Source: Gp1-AA133 sp964641665 (lineage in GTDB: Bacteria > Acidobacteriota > Terriglobia > Terriglobales > Acidobacteriaceae). From it: a stretch of 64,000 nucleotides of DNA. Each line of letters opens with the position of its first letter. Positions within the stretch are counted from its first letter, which is position 1. A program made the position numbers and the translations under genes. Location of the stretch: the NCBI GenBank assembly GCA_964641665.1, contig CAZXKO010000013.1, positions 124,001-188,000 of the forward strand, written 5' to 3'. Shown here one piece after another: positions 16,935 through 25,448 of this stretch. The notes under the pieces are model-generated. The model searched no databases. It saw only the letters and a program-made list of their open reading frames with translations, and was not told the origin of the DNA.

Positions 16935-19607
16935 TCAGGCTTTCTCCAGCTGCGCATACTTCTCCACCAGCTTCTTCAGCCCGAACCGTGGGAATTGTAC
17001 CGTAATCTTGGCATCTTCCCCATCTCCTTCTCGCTGGTAGACGGTGCCTTCGCCGTATTTCGGATGCCGCACCTTCTGCCCCGGCCGGAAGCCTTTCTTG
17101 CCTTTGGGCTCCTCGATGACGGTCTTCGGGAGGTTGAACTTCTTGCCCCGCGTGGCAAAGAACTCCGCGATATTGTCGATGGAGTTGTAGCTCTTGCCGG
17201 AATAGGACGGCTTAGCCCGTTCCGCGCGCTCACGAATCCAGGCCGCACTCTGGTCTTCGTCCTCGTACGAATAATGGGAAGGGGTATGCTCGTCCGAGTG
17301 TGGCGCGGACGCTCTCGTCCGCGTGTTGCCGGCAGCGTACGCACCGGCGGCCCGTCTGCGCGACCCGCCCAGCTCCTCGAGCAACCCGACCGGCACCTCG
17401 TCGAGAAACCGCGAAGGCACGCTCGCCTCCGGAAGATCGGTGCCATATCTTCGCCGGTACACCGCACGGCTCAACACCAGCGTGTCCATGGCCCGCGTCA
17501 TGCCCACGTAGCACAGCCGGCGCTCTTCCTCGATGTCATCCATTTCCAGCAGCGTGCGCGAGTGCGGAAACAATCCCTCTTCCAATCCACACAAAAAGAC
17601 CAACGGAAACTCCAGCCCCTTGGCCGCGTGCAACGTCATCAGCGTGATCCGCGCCGACTCGTCGTAGCCGTCTGCATCGCTCACCAGGGCGGCATGATCG
17701 AGAAACTGCTCCAGCGTCTCACCACGATCTTTCGAATCCAGCGCCGCGTTGACCAGTTCACGCAGGTTCTCAACCCGCGACAGAGCCTCAGGCGTGTCTT
17801 CCTCTTCAAGCTGCTTGCTGTAGCTAGTGCGGTCGATCAGGAACTTGAGTATCTCCGCCGTGTTCGCGGCCTCGCCAGGCGTGCGGAAGGCGCCCGCGCG
17901 CTCTGTAGCGCCGGCATCCTGCCGGCTGTCGAGCGGGCGTCCCGCCCGCTCCTCGTCCGATGGGAACGCAGTGTCGCTTTCCTCCGTGTCAACGTCCGGA
18001 TCCCCAAAATCAAACTCCAGCGGATCGAACTCCGTACCCACATGCCCTGAAGCTGCGATGGCAGCGGGCGGCTGGGGGCGGGACGCCCCACGGACAGCCG
18101 GCGAGCCCCCGGCGCTACTCTCTGCGAACCTCTCCACATAGGTCCCTGCCAGCATAGCCCGTGCATCCTCGACCAGCTCGCGGAAATTCTTCAGCGCCTG
18201 CAGCGCCCGTGCCGGCAATAGCTGGCGCTCGATCGTCTGGCCGAGCGCACCCCAAAGCGACACGCCCGTCTCCAGCGCCAGCCGTTCGAGAATTTCGATT
18301 GTCGACTTGCCGATCCCGCGCGCCGGAGTATTGATCACGCGCAGCAGCGACACCGAGTCGTCCGGATTCAGAATGACCTTCAGATACGAGATCATGTCCT
18401 TGATCTCGGCGCGCTCGTAGAACGAGAAGCCGCCCACCACGTGATACTTCAGCTGATAACGCCGCATGGCCTCTTCGAACAATCGTGACTGCGAGTTCGT
18501 CCGGTAGAGCACAGCCGCGCGCGGCGTCTCGCCAGCCTCAACCGCTTCGCGAAGGTAGCCGGCGACGCGATCCGCAACGAACAGGGCTTCATTTTCCCCG
18601 TCAGGCGCTTCGTAGTAGCCGATCTTGGTCCCGCCCTGCCGCGACGTCCAGAGATTCTTGCCCTTGCGCTTGAGGTTGTTCGCGACCACCGCCGACGCAG
18701 CTTCCAGAATGTTCTGGGTCGAGCGGTAGTTCTGCTCCAAGCGGATGATCTTCGCTTCGGGAAAGTCTTTCTCGAACTCAAGAATGTTGCGAATGTCGGC
18801 TCCACGCCACGAATAAATCGACTGGTCCTCGTCGCCGACGGCGCACAGGTTGTGCCGCGTGCCCGCCAGCAGCCGCATCAACTCGTACTGCGGGCGGTTC
18901 GTGTCCTGGTACTCGTCGACCAGGATGTACTGGAAACGCCGGTTGTGGTAGTCGCGTACCGCCGCGACTGACTTCAGCAGGCGCAGCGCCTCGAGCAGCA
19001 GATCGTCGAAATCGAGCGCGTTCGCCTTCCGCAGCTCCTTCCGATACTCCTCGTAAATGTGCGCGATCTTCTCGGTCTTCGGGTCGGCCGATTGCAGATA
19101 GATTTCCTGCGGATCGAGCATGTGATTCTTCGCCCAGGAAATTCGTCCCAGCGCGATGCGCGGCGTGAGGTCCTTATCGTCGAGGCCCATCCGCTTCATG
19201 ACGGACTTCACGATGCTCTGCTGGTCGGCTTCGTCGTAGATGACGAAATTCTTCGTGTGCCCGATGGGCGGTTGCCCGGGCACGGTCGACGGAATCCGCA
19301 GCGCCTCGATGTCGCGCCGCAGCACACGCACGCAGAAGGAATGAAACGTCGAGATGACGGGCTTCGCCACCGAAAGGCCACCCACGATGCGCTCCACGCG
19401 CTCGACCATCTCGGCCGCAGCCTTGTTGGTGAAGGTGACGGCGAGAATCGACTCCGGCATCACGCCCAGGTTCTCAATGAGGTGCGCGATGCGGTAGGTG
19501 ATGACCCGCGTCTTCCCGCTGCCCGCGCCCGCGAGAATGAGCACCGGGCCCTCGGTGGTCTCGACGGCCTCGCGCTGCTGGGGGTTGAGTTGGTCTAGAA
19601 AAGACAA
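16935..19607 (-). CDS. pcrA: UvrD/PcrA-type superfamily 1 DNA helicase
   Basis: A 3'-5' DNA helicase for repair and replication restart. Walker A AGAGSGKT is at 26-33, motif Ia FTNKAAAEM, motif II VDEYQD, motif III VGDEDQSIYSWRGA, motif IV EQNYRST, motif VI GMTRAMDTL. The C-terminal GQKVRHPKYGEGTV is the PcrA-type tail. At 890 aa it is more than 100 residues longer than usual. Much of the excess maps to three segments (about 494-516, 551-570, 756-770) encoded by palindromic repeats, none in a helicase motif. The start is TTG at 19607. Confidence 0.95.
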   Translation of the reverse strand: MSFLDQLNPQQREAVETTEGPVLILAGAGSGKTRVITYRIAHLIENLGVMPESILAVTFTNKAAAEMVERVERIVGGLSVAKPVISTFHSFCVRVLRRDIEALRIPSTVPGQPPIGHTKNFVIYDEADQQSIVKSVMKRMGLDDKDLTPRIALGRISWAKNHMLDPQEIYLQSADPKTEKIAHIYEEYRKELRKANALDFDDLLLEALRLLKSVAAVRDYHNRRFQYILVDEYQDTNRPQYELMRLLAGTRHNLCAVGDEDQSIYSWRGADIRNILEFEKDFPEAKIIRLEQNYRSTQNILEAASAVVANNLKRKGKNLWTSRQGGTKIGYYEAPDGENEALFVADRVAGYLREAVEAGETPRAAVLYRTNSQSRLFEEAMRRYQLKYHVVGGFSFYERAEIKDMISYLKVILNPDDSVSLLRVINTPARGIGKSTIEILERLALETGVSLWGALGQTIERQLLPARALQALKNFRELVEDARAMLAGTYVERFAESSAGGSPAVRGASRPQPPAAIAASGHVGTEFDPLEFDFGDPDVDTEESDTAFPSDEERAGRPLDSRQDAGATERAGAFRTPGEAANTAEILKFLIDRTSYSKQLEEEDTPEALSRVENLRELVNAALDSKDRGETLEQFLDHAALVSDADGYDESARITLMTLHAAKGLEFPLVFLCGLEEGLFPHSRTLLEMDDIEEERRLCYVGMTRAMDTLVLSRAVYRRRYGTDLPEASVPSRFLDEVPVGLLEELGGSRRRAAGAYAAGNTRTRASAPHSDEHTPSHYSYEDEDQSAAWIRERAERAKPSYSGKSYNSIDNIAEFFATRGKKFNLPKTVIEEPKGKKGFRPGQKVRHPKYGEGTVYQREGDGEDAKITVQFPRFGLKKLVEKYAQLEKA
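17298..17325 (+). repeat. family B hairpin inside the helicase gene
   Basis: CGCGGACG (17304-17311) pairs with CGTCCGCG (17316-17323), loop CTCT. It encodes residues near TRTRASAPH on the minus strand, in the spacer before the C-terminal tail. Intergenic copies are at 38354-38377 and 52074-52093. Confidence 0.8.
17898..17956 (+). repeat. family C double hairpin inside the helicase gene
   Basis: GCCGGCA (17910-17916) pairs with TGCCGGC (17920-17926); GAGCGGGCG (17931-17939) pairs with CGCCCGCTC (17943-17951). The minus-strand translation reads RPLDSRQDAGATERA. An intergenic copy begins TAGCGCCGGCATCTTGCCGG at 34869. Confidence 0.8.
18072..18120 (-). repeat. family C element, opposite orientation, inside the helicase gene
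   Basis: GGGGCG (18075-18080) pairs with CGCCCC (18084-18089). The following GACAGCCGG...CCGGCGCTA is the reverse complement of the element start seen at 17907 and 34869, with a few changes. Confidence 0.7.
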
Positions 19608-19716
19608 AGGATCTCGACTGCCTCAATTCAATTTTCGATTGCAGATTGCAGATTGTCGAATGAAAACCGAAACTTAGAGCCGTTTCGCGAGACGGCTCGG
19701 TGGCTCCATTTGCAGC

Positions 19717-19738
19717 TTTCTCTGTGGCCTCTGTGGTT
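19717..19738 (+). repeat. family E (CTCTGTGG) repeat at the DUF971 stop codon
   Basis: TCTCTGTGGCCTCTGTGG runs directly into the stop codon of the minus-strand gene at 19737 (reading TAACCACAGAGG on that strand). Confidence 0.6.
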
Positions 19739-20129
19739 AGCGCGCTTTCGCGCGGCCCGCCTTGCACTCCGCGCACGGGCAAACCTCCCGCAGAAACGTC
19801 CACGAGTAGATCCCCAGGTCATGCGCATCATTCCAGCTGAACTTGATCGCGTACTTGCCCACTCCCTCAGCCGAGAGCGGCTTGGCCGCCGCTTTGAACA
19901 TCGGCAACGCTCCGGGAGCCAGCTTTGGGGGATCCCCCGGCGCGCGCCCGCTCTTGCTGCGCTCTTCTTCGCACAAGGCGCACGGGCAGGCATCCCGCAG
20001 AAAGGGAAACGTGTAGCTGGACCGGTGCCCATCCTGCCACTCGATCTCCATCCCGGTCCCTGCGGTCAGATTCACCTTGACTGACTTGGGATCCGTGGCG
20101 GCGCTGGGCGCTTTCAGCGGCGACTGCAT
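19737..20129 (-). CDS. DUF971 (gamma-butyrobetaine hydroxylase N-terminal-like) protein
   Basis: A 130-aa protein of the DUF971 family, a small zinc-binding domain otherwise found at the N-terminus of carnitine biosynthesis dioxygenases. It has EIEWQDGHRSSYTFPFLRD followed by the CPCALC zinc motif, and a second, similar LREVCPCAEC near its C-terminus. Stand-alone bacterial members are linked to iron-sulfur or redox proteins only by context. The C-terminal codon and stop abut a CACAGAGG repeat. Confidence 0.85.
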   Translation of the reverse strand: MQSPLKAPSAATDPKSVKVNLTAGTGMEIEWQDGHRSSYTFPFLRDACPCALCEEERSKSGRAPGDPPKLAPGALPMFKAAAKPLSAEGVGKYAIKFSWNDAHDLGIYSWTFLREVCPCAECKAGRAKAR

Positions 20130-20229
20130 GATTTCAGTATCGCATAGGGCTACCCACCTTGCTCCGCAGCGGGCGATACACTTTGCGACCTAAAGTTGAC
20201 GGTTGAGTTTGAGATTGATGCTCGTGGTC

Positions 20230-20439
20230 CTACTCGATCAAGCGGGTCATGCAGCTTATGTAGACGCAGCCTTTATCGCGGTTTAGTTGATTCAAGCGCG
20301 AAACCTCGGCATCAGCGTCGAGTTCTGACATCGAGACTTTGACCACGGCAACGCTGTTTTCGGGGTAAGCGGGGTCAAGGGGAGGGTCGATCCTCACGAT
20401 CGCATCGACATGTTTAGATTTGGAATGTGGCTGATCCAT
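20230..20439 (-). CDS. hypothetical 69-residue protein
   Basis: A short open frame from ATG 20439. The sequence (AIVRIDPPLDPAYPENSVAV, then ELDADAEVSRLNQLNRDKGC) has normal soluble composition and ordinary codon use, unlike the shadow frames around it. I do not recognise a family. It could be regulated separately from its neighbours. The ribosome site is weak. Confidence 0.45.
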   Translation of the reverse strand: MDQPHSKSKHVDAIVRIDPPLDPAYPENSVAVVKVSMSELDADAEVSRLNQLNRDKGCVYISCMTRLIE

Positions 20440-20560
20440 GCTCGGCGCCCTTGCGTCGCCTTACGGTGGCGCCTCCCGGACGGGTTGTCCAACCCCGCTC
20501 AAATCCTGTACAATCTAGTGTTTGCACATCAAGTTCTGAAAGATTCTGGAGAGCAGTCCG

Positions 20561-20749
20561 ATGGCACAAGTTTGTGAAATCTGCGGCAAAAAGCCGATGA
20601 GCGGCAACACCATCAGCCACGCCCACAACGTGAGCAAGCGGCGCTGGAACGTCAATCTGCGCCCCGTCCACGCCAAAGTTGGCGCGACCACCAGGCGCAT
20701 GCGCGTCTGCACCTCCTGCCTGCGCAGCGGCAAAGTCGTTAAGGCCTAG
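20561..20749 (+). CDS. rpmB: 50S ribosomal protein L28
   Basis: A 62-aa large-subunit ribosomal protein. It starts MAQVCEICGKKPMSGN and carries RRWNVNLRPV. The zinc-binding cysteine pairs are kept (Cys5, Cys8, Cys50, Cys53), so this is the zinc-containing form rather than the cysteine-free paralogue used under zinc limitation. GGAG lies upstream at normal spacing. It is monocistronic here. Confidence 0.97.
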   Translation: MAQVCEICGKKPMSGNTISHAHNVSKRRWNVNLRPVHAKVGATTRRMRVCTSCLRSGKVVKA

Positions 20750-20754
20750 GACCT

Positions 20755-20822
20755 CAACCACAGAGGATCACAAGGGTTTGGCGCCCCAAAGGGGTTTCTC
20801 TGTGGCTCCGTGCCTCTGTGGT
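20755..20822. repeat. family E (CACAGAGG/CTCTGTGG) repeat, possible rpmB terminator
   Basis: CCACAGAG (20758-20765) pairs with CTCTGTGG (20798-20805); CCCCAAAGGGG lies inside. A second TGCCTCTGTGG follows. It sits 8 bases after the L28 stop codon. Confidence 0.6.
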
Positions 20823-20833
20823 GAGAATGATTC

Positions 20834-21319
20834 TTACTGCACACTCACCAGCTGCACGTCGAAGATCAGCGTCGCGTACGGTGGAATCACCCCTGGATAA
20901 CCTCTGGAGCCGTACGCCAGGTCCGAAGGAATACGCAACTGGCGCTTGCCGCCAACTTTCATCCCGGCCACACCTTCTTCCCAGCCTTTGATCACGTCTC
21001 CGGAGCCGATGCGAAAGGGAAAGGGCTTGCCTCCGACCGAGCTGTCGAACTTCTTCCCGTTCGTGAGCCAGCCGGTGTAGTGAACCGTCACCTTCTGTCC
21101 CTTTCGAGCTTCAGCGCCCGTCCCCACCGTGATGTCCCAATACTGCAGGCCAGAAGACGTCTTCGTGCCCTCGCCCGAAACCTGGGTTGGACCGCCAGCA
21201 ACGGGCTTCTTCGCCGTGGAACCCGTCGGTTTCTGCGCCGATCCACTTTGGGCGCTGCCACCCTGTGCCAGGGCGATCGATGCCGCCAGCACCATAAATG
21301 CGAGCACTGCCTTTTTCAT
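20834..21319 (-). CDS. exported FKBP-type peptidyl-prolyl isomerase
   Basis: A 161-aa periplasmic proline isomerase. A signal peptide (MKKAVLAFMVLAASIALA) and a Ser/Gly/Lys-rich linker precede the FKBP domain (about 50-161). The domain has VTVHYTGWLTNGKKFDSS, PFPFRIGSGDVIKGWEEGV and YGSRGYPGVIPPYATLIFDV, with the usual aromatic pocket residues. GAGGAG precedes the ATG. It probably assists folding of exported proteins. Confidence 0.95.
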   Translation of the reverse strand: MKKAVLAFMVLAASIALAQGGSAQSGSAQKPTGSTAKKPVAGGPTQVSGEGTKTSSGLQYWDITVGTGAEARKGQKVTVHYTGWLTNGKKFDSSVGGKPFPFRIGSGDVIKGWEEGVAGMKVGGKRQLRIPSDLAYGSRGYPGVIPPYATLIFDVQLVSVQ

Positions 21320-21384
21320 GATTTCAGCTCCTCAATCCAGATCAATCAGCCGCAGAGGGCACAGGGGATCACAGGGGGGTGGGG

Positions 21385-21422
21385 GACCTGCGATTGCCGA
21401 CTCACGATGGCGAAATCGCAGT
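21385..21422. repeat. family G repeat (GCGATTGCCGA type)
   Basis: TGCGATTGCCGACTCACGAT followed by GGCGAAATCGCA forms an imperfect palindrome similar to the element at 10780-10861. CAGAGG-type sequence flanks it on both sides (about 21353-21378 and 21450-21484). Confidence 0.55.
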
Positions 21423-21492
21423 TCACGTCCACTCCGTCTTAATCAGAAGAATCCTCTGTGCTCCTCTGTGTCCCCCGTGGTTTATTTCTTTG

Positions 21493-21870
21493 CTACGCCA
21501 GCGCGATCACGTCGATTTCCACCAGCACGTCCTTGGGCAATCGCGCCACCTCGACAGTCGACCGCGCCGGTGGTGCCGTCGGGAAGTACTTCGCATACAC
21601 TTCATTCATCCCGGCAAAATCTCCCATGTTCTTCAGGAACACGGTCGCGCGCACGACTTTCTCCAGGCTGCTGCCCGCCGCATCTAGAATCCCCGCCAGA
21701 TTCTTCAGCACGCGGTCGGTCTGAAACCCGGCGTCTCCGGTGACCAGCGTATTGGTGACCGGGTCGAGCGCGATCTGCCCCGACACGAACACGAACCCGT
21801 TGGCCCTGATCGCCTGCGAATAAGGCCCGATGGCCGCCGGGCCGTCCTTGCTCACGATAACATCGCGCAT
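21493..21870 (-). CDS. ridA: RidA/YjgF family imine/enamine deaminase
   Basis: A 125-aa protein that hydrolyses reactive enamine and imine intermediates such as 2-aminoacrylate. It has GPYSQAIRANGFVFVSGQIALDP, the trimer-interface Arg103 in PPARSTVEVARLP and Glu118 in VEIDVIA. Its length is standard. It is a single gene flanked by repeat-filled gaps. Confidence 0.93.
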   Translation of the reverse strand: MRDVIVSKDGPAAIGPYSQAIRANGFVFVSGQIALDPVTNTLVTGDAGFQTDRVLKNLAGILDAAGSSLEKVVRATVFLKNMGDFAGMNEVYAKYFPTAPPARSTVEVARLPKDVLVEIDVIALA

Positions 21871-21879
21871 GAGAAAAGT

Positions 21880-22096
21880 AGTCTCCAGTCGTCAGTCGCT
21901 AGTCGTCAGCTGGCTGTTGGAGGTTAGTCGTTGGCTTTTGGCAAAACTCTTGCGCGCTGATTAACGCAGATTGATGCCAAGAAAGTCAATTCGTCGGAAC
22001 CGCGGAGTCATTTCGACGATGGGTGGGTTTCGCCAACCACCAGCAGCTAACGACCAACGACCGATTTTTCGCTGACGACTGACGACTCGCGACTGC
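21880..22096. repeat. family F (GTCGTCAGTCG) repeats flanking an intergenic gap
   Basis: GTCGTCAGTCGCTAGTCGTC (about 21888-21910) and the complementary GACGACTGACGACTCGCGAC (about 22075-22094) are arranged as an inverted pair around the gap between ridA and the alarmone synthetase gene. CCAACGACCAACGACC-like words occur as well. Confidence 0.6.
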
Positions 22097-22098
22097 TC

Positions 22099-24309
22099 TT
22101 AGATCTTCTGCAGCCTCTGCACATCCCGCACGCCCGGAATTTTCCGAATGCCGTTGATGATCGTTTCCAGGTGTTTGAGGTCGGTGATGTCGAGCACGAT
22201 ATCCACCACTGCCTGGCTATTGGCGGTGCGGGCCTCAATGTTGCGGATGTTGGATTTCGCGTCGCCAATCACGCCCGTGATCAGCTTCAGCATGCCGTAC
22301 CGGTCATCGCAGAACACGGTGAGTTTGACGGGGTAAGCACTGGGCGTCGATTCGTCGCGTGCCCAGGCAACGTCGATGCGGCGTTCGGGCTCGTACATCA
22401 GGTTCACCACGTTGGGACAGCTGATCGCGTGCACGGCCACGCCCTTGCCGCGGGTCACGTAGCCTACGATGGACTCGCCCCGAATTGGATTGCAACAGCG
22501 CGCCCGGTAAACCAGCAGGTCGCCCGAGCCTTTGACGATCAGCGCGTTGTTCTCTCCGCCGAAGACGCGGCGCACCACGCTGCCCAGGCCGGCATCGCTT
22601 CCCTTGGGCTCTTCACTGTCGGGGGCTGGCCCGCCGGCGGCCGGTGTGAGTTTTCCCAGAACTTGCCGAGCTGAGAATTTCCCGTAGCCAATCGCGGCCA
22701 TCAGATCATCCGGCCGGCCAAGGCCATAGTCGGAGGCGATTCTCAACAGTTCATCGTCTTTCAGCTCTTTCAGCGCGATGCGATACTTGCGCGCCTCTTT
22801 CTCGATCAGCTTCCGCCCAATCTCGATGGCGCGCTCGCGCTGGTGAATGTTCAGCCAGTGCTTGATCTTGTTGCGTGCGCGCGACGACTTCACCACCGAC
22901 AGCCAGTCGCGGCTCGGCTTGTGTCCCGGCTGAGTCAGGATCTCGACGATATCCCCGCTATGCAGCTTGTGCCGCAGTGGCACCATGCGCCCATTGACCT
23001 TCGCACCCACGCAGCTATGCCCGACTTCGGTATGCACGGTGTAGGCAAAATCGATGGGCGTCGAATCGCGCGGCAGCACCACCACCTTGCCCTTCGGCGT
23101 GAAGGTGTACACCTCTTCCGGATACAGATCGACCTTCAGCGTCGATAGGAACTCGTTGGGATCGGAAACGTCACGCTGCCATTCGACCACTTGCCGCAGC
23201 CAGGCCAGCCGCTGCTCATCCTGCGCCGAAACCGCGCCGTCCTTGTACTTCCAGTGGGCCGCGATCCCTTCCTCGGCCATCTTGTGCATTTCTTCCGTGC
23301 GGATCTGCACTTCGAAGGGCGTGCCGTCTTCGGTGATCACCGAGGTGTGCAGCGACTGGTAGAAATTCGGTCGCGGCATGGCGATGAAGTCCTTGATGCG
23401 CCCCGGCACCGGCCGCCACACGTTGTGAATGATGCCCAGCACCGCGTAGCAGTCCTGCACCGAGCGGGTGATCACCCGCATGGCGTACAGGTCATAGACC
23501 TGGTCGACATTGATGTGCTGCCGCACCAGCTTCTTGTGAATGCTGAAATAGCGCTTCGTGCGGCTTTCGACCTTCGCCGTGATTCCAGCTTCCTTCAGCT
23601 TGTCTCGTACCACGGCTTCCACCCGCGTCAGGAACGCCTCGCCCACCTTGCGATGCGACTCAACCGCTTCCTTCACCTGTTGGTAAGCGATGGGGTCGAT
23701 GTAGCGAAAGCCCAGATCTTCGAGTTCACCGCGGATCTTGCCCATCCCCAGCCGGTGCGCGATCGGGGCATAAATCTCCAGCGTCTCTTTCGCGATCTTC
23801 TGCTGGCGCTCCGATTCCAGGTGCTCGAGCGTCCGCATGTTATGGAGCCGATCCGCCAGCTTGATCAGGATCACGCGGATGTCGTCCACCATGGCGAGCA
23901 TCATTTTGCGCAGGTTCTCGGCCTGCTGCTCTTCCTTGGTGGCAAAGTCAATCTTGCTGATCTTGGTCACGCCCTCGACGATGTGCGCCACCTGCTCGCC
24001 AAATTCCTGCCGGATATCGGTCACCGTGACCGACGTGTCCTCGACCGAGTCGTGCAGCAGCCCCGCCGCCACCGCGACCGAGTCCATTTTCATCTCGGTG
24101 AGCACCAGGGCAACTTCGAGGGGATGGACCAGGTAGGGTTCGCCGGAGGCACGGCTCTGCCCGGCGTGATGCTTCATCGAGTAATCGTAGGCTTTTTTGA
24201 CCAGCTCCAGATCGTCCGCAGGCCGGTTGGCCTGCATCGTCTTCATCAGGTCGCGGAATTTTGTGACCGTGAGGACATTGGTTGCGATCTGTTGGCGCAG
24301 CGTCGCCAT
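22099..24309 (-). CDS. rel: bifunctional (p)ppGpp synthetase/hydrolase (RelA/SpoT homologue)
   Basis: A 736-aa stringent-response enzyme that makes and degrades (p)ppGpp. The hydrolase HD domain has His62, His86-Asp87 and LADRLHNMRT (from about 151). The synthetase region has KDFIAMPRPNFYQSLHT. TGS (EEVYTFTPKGKVVVLPR) and C-terminal ACT (DIVLDITDLKHLETIINGIR) domains follow. All hydrolase residues are present, so both activities are likely. A Gly/Pro-rich insert lies at about 545-565. ATG 24309 is at the normal position. It is divergent from the epimerase gene. Confidence 0.96.
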   Translation of the reverse strand: MATLRQQIATNVLTVTKFRDLMKTMQANRPADDLELVKKAYDYSMKHHAGQSRASGEPYLVHPLEVALVLTEMKMDSVAVAAGLLHDSVEDTSVTVTDIRQEFGEQVAHIVEGVTKISKIDFATKEEQQAENLRKMMLAMVDDIRVILIKLADRLHNMRTLEHLESERQQKIAKETLEIYAPIAHRLGMGKIRGELEDLGFRYIDPIAYQQVKEAVESHRKVGEAFLTRVEAVVRDKLKEAGITAKVESRTKRYFSIHKKLVRQHINVDQVYDLYAMRVITRSVQDCYAVLGIIHNVWRPVPGRIKDFIAMPRPNFYQSLHTSVITEDGTPFEVQIRTEEMHKMAEEGIAAHWKYKDGAVSAQDEQRLAWLRQVVEWQRDVSDPNEFLSTLKVDLYPEEVYTFTPKGKVVVLPRDSTPIDFAYTVHTEVGHSCVGAKVNGRMVPLRHKLHSGDIVEILTQPGHKPSRDWLSVVKSSRARNKIKHWLNIHQRERAIEIGRKLIEKEARKYRIALKELKDDELLRIASDYGLGRPDDLMAAIGYGKFSARQVLGKLTPAAGGPAPDSEEPKGSDAGLGSVVRRVFGGENNALIVKGSGDLLVYRARCCNPIRGESIVGYVTRGKGVAVHAISCPNVVNLMYEPERRIDVAWARDESTPSAYPVKLTVFCDDRYGMLKLITGVIGDAKSNIRNIEARTANSQAVVDIVLDITDLKHLETIINGIRKIPGVRDVQRLQKI

Positions 24310-24532
24310 GCCGGATTATAGCCTGTGGGAAACCGGGGGCGGGTCGTAACGGAAGGGTGATCCCAGGGGCCTGATCTCTTAACTGAATTATAACGTGAGC
24401 TCTCACTACCCGCCCGGTGGGGTAAACAACCGAAGGCGACTTTTCCTGTGCGGAAATGGCGCGCAATTTCGAAGATTTCGAACGCGCGAAAGAGCTTTGT
24501 GACCGCCCTTCCTCTGCTACATTTAGGACGCT

Positions 24533-25441
24533 ATGGCTGCCATGGACTCGGCTCGGGTTCTCGTCACTGGAGTCTCCGGTCCAATCGGAGGCGCACTGGT
24601 GCCTTCGCTGAAAGGCCGCGGGTTTCAGGTCACGCGCCTGGTGCGCGGACCGGTGTCCCGTGAGGACCAGATTTCCTGGGATCCGGCCAAACCCCTCGCG
24701 CCGGAATCTGTCTCCGGATTCGCTGCGGTCATCCACCTGGCGGGCGAAAGTGTCGTGGGCCGATGGACCAGCAGCAAGAAGACTAAGATTCGCGACAGCC
24801 GTGTCCTCGGAACTCAAAACCTGGCCCAATCGCTTGCTCAGGCCAAAGATCGCCCGCGCGTGCTGATCTCAGCTTCTGCGGTCGGCTACTACGGCGATCG
24901 CGGGGAGGAGCCGTTGCGCGAGGAGAGCCCTTCCGGCGCTGGCTTCCTCCCCGAAGTGTGCCGCGAATGGGAAGCTGCCAATCAACCCGCGACCGAGGCA
25001 GGTATTCGAACCGTGCAGATCCGCATCGGCGTGGTCCTCAGCCCCTCAGGCGGAGCCCTGCAGAAGATGTTGCCGCCGTTCCGCATGGGCGTGGGCGGAA
25101 ACATTGGCTCGGGACGGCAGTGGATGAGCTGGATCCACGTGCAGGATCTCGTTGGCGCCGTCCATCACATTCTGAAGACAGACCTATTGCAGGGCCCGGT
25201 CAACATGGTCGCGCCGAAACCTGTAACCAACGCTGAGTTCACCAAGACGCTCGGTTCGGTCTTGTCCCGGCCCACAGTTTTTCCGGTTCCAGCTTTGGTC
25301 GCCAAACTGGCGTTCGGCCAGATGGCCGAAGAAGTCTTGCTTGGCAGCCAGCGCGTAGAGTCTGCCAAGCTCATCGCCAGCGGATACCCGTTCCAATACT
25401 CCGATCTGCGGAGAGCGCTGGAAGCAGTGCTGAAGGGTTAG
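24533..25441 (+). CDS. TIGR01777 family NAD(P)-dependent epimerase (YfcH-like)
   Basis: A 302-aa extended SDR protein. It has the nucleotide-binding GVSGPIGGAL, the catalytic-region ISASAVGYYGDRG, a C-terminal DUF1731-like part (PVNMVAPKPVTNAEFTKTL, GSQRVESAKLIASGYPFQY) and WMSWIHVQDLV. AGGA precedes ATG 24533. The reaction of this family is not established. It converges with the permease gene, which ends 7 bases away. Confidence 0.9.
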   Translation: MAAMDSARVLVTGVSGPIGGALVPSLKGRGFQVTRLVRGPVSREDQISWDPAKPLAPESVSGFAAVIHLAGESVVGRWTSSKKTKIRDSRVLGTQNLAQSLAQAKDRPRVLISASAVGYYGDRGEEPLREESPSGAGFLPEVCREWEAANQPATEAGIRTVQIRIGVVLSPSGGALQKMLPPFRMGVGGNIGSGRQWMSWIHVQDLVGAVHHILKTDLLQGPVNMVAPKPVTNAEFTKTLGSVLSRPTVFPVPALVAKLAFGQMAEEVLLGSQRVESAKLIASGYPFQYSDLRRALEAVLKG

Positions 25442-25448
25442 GTTGTGC

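Noticed and set aside
10780..22096. CRISPR array in the short repeated words
   Set aside because: The repeats are few, inverted, unevenly spaced and lack unique spacers or cas genes.
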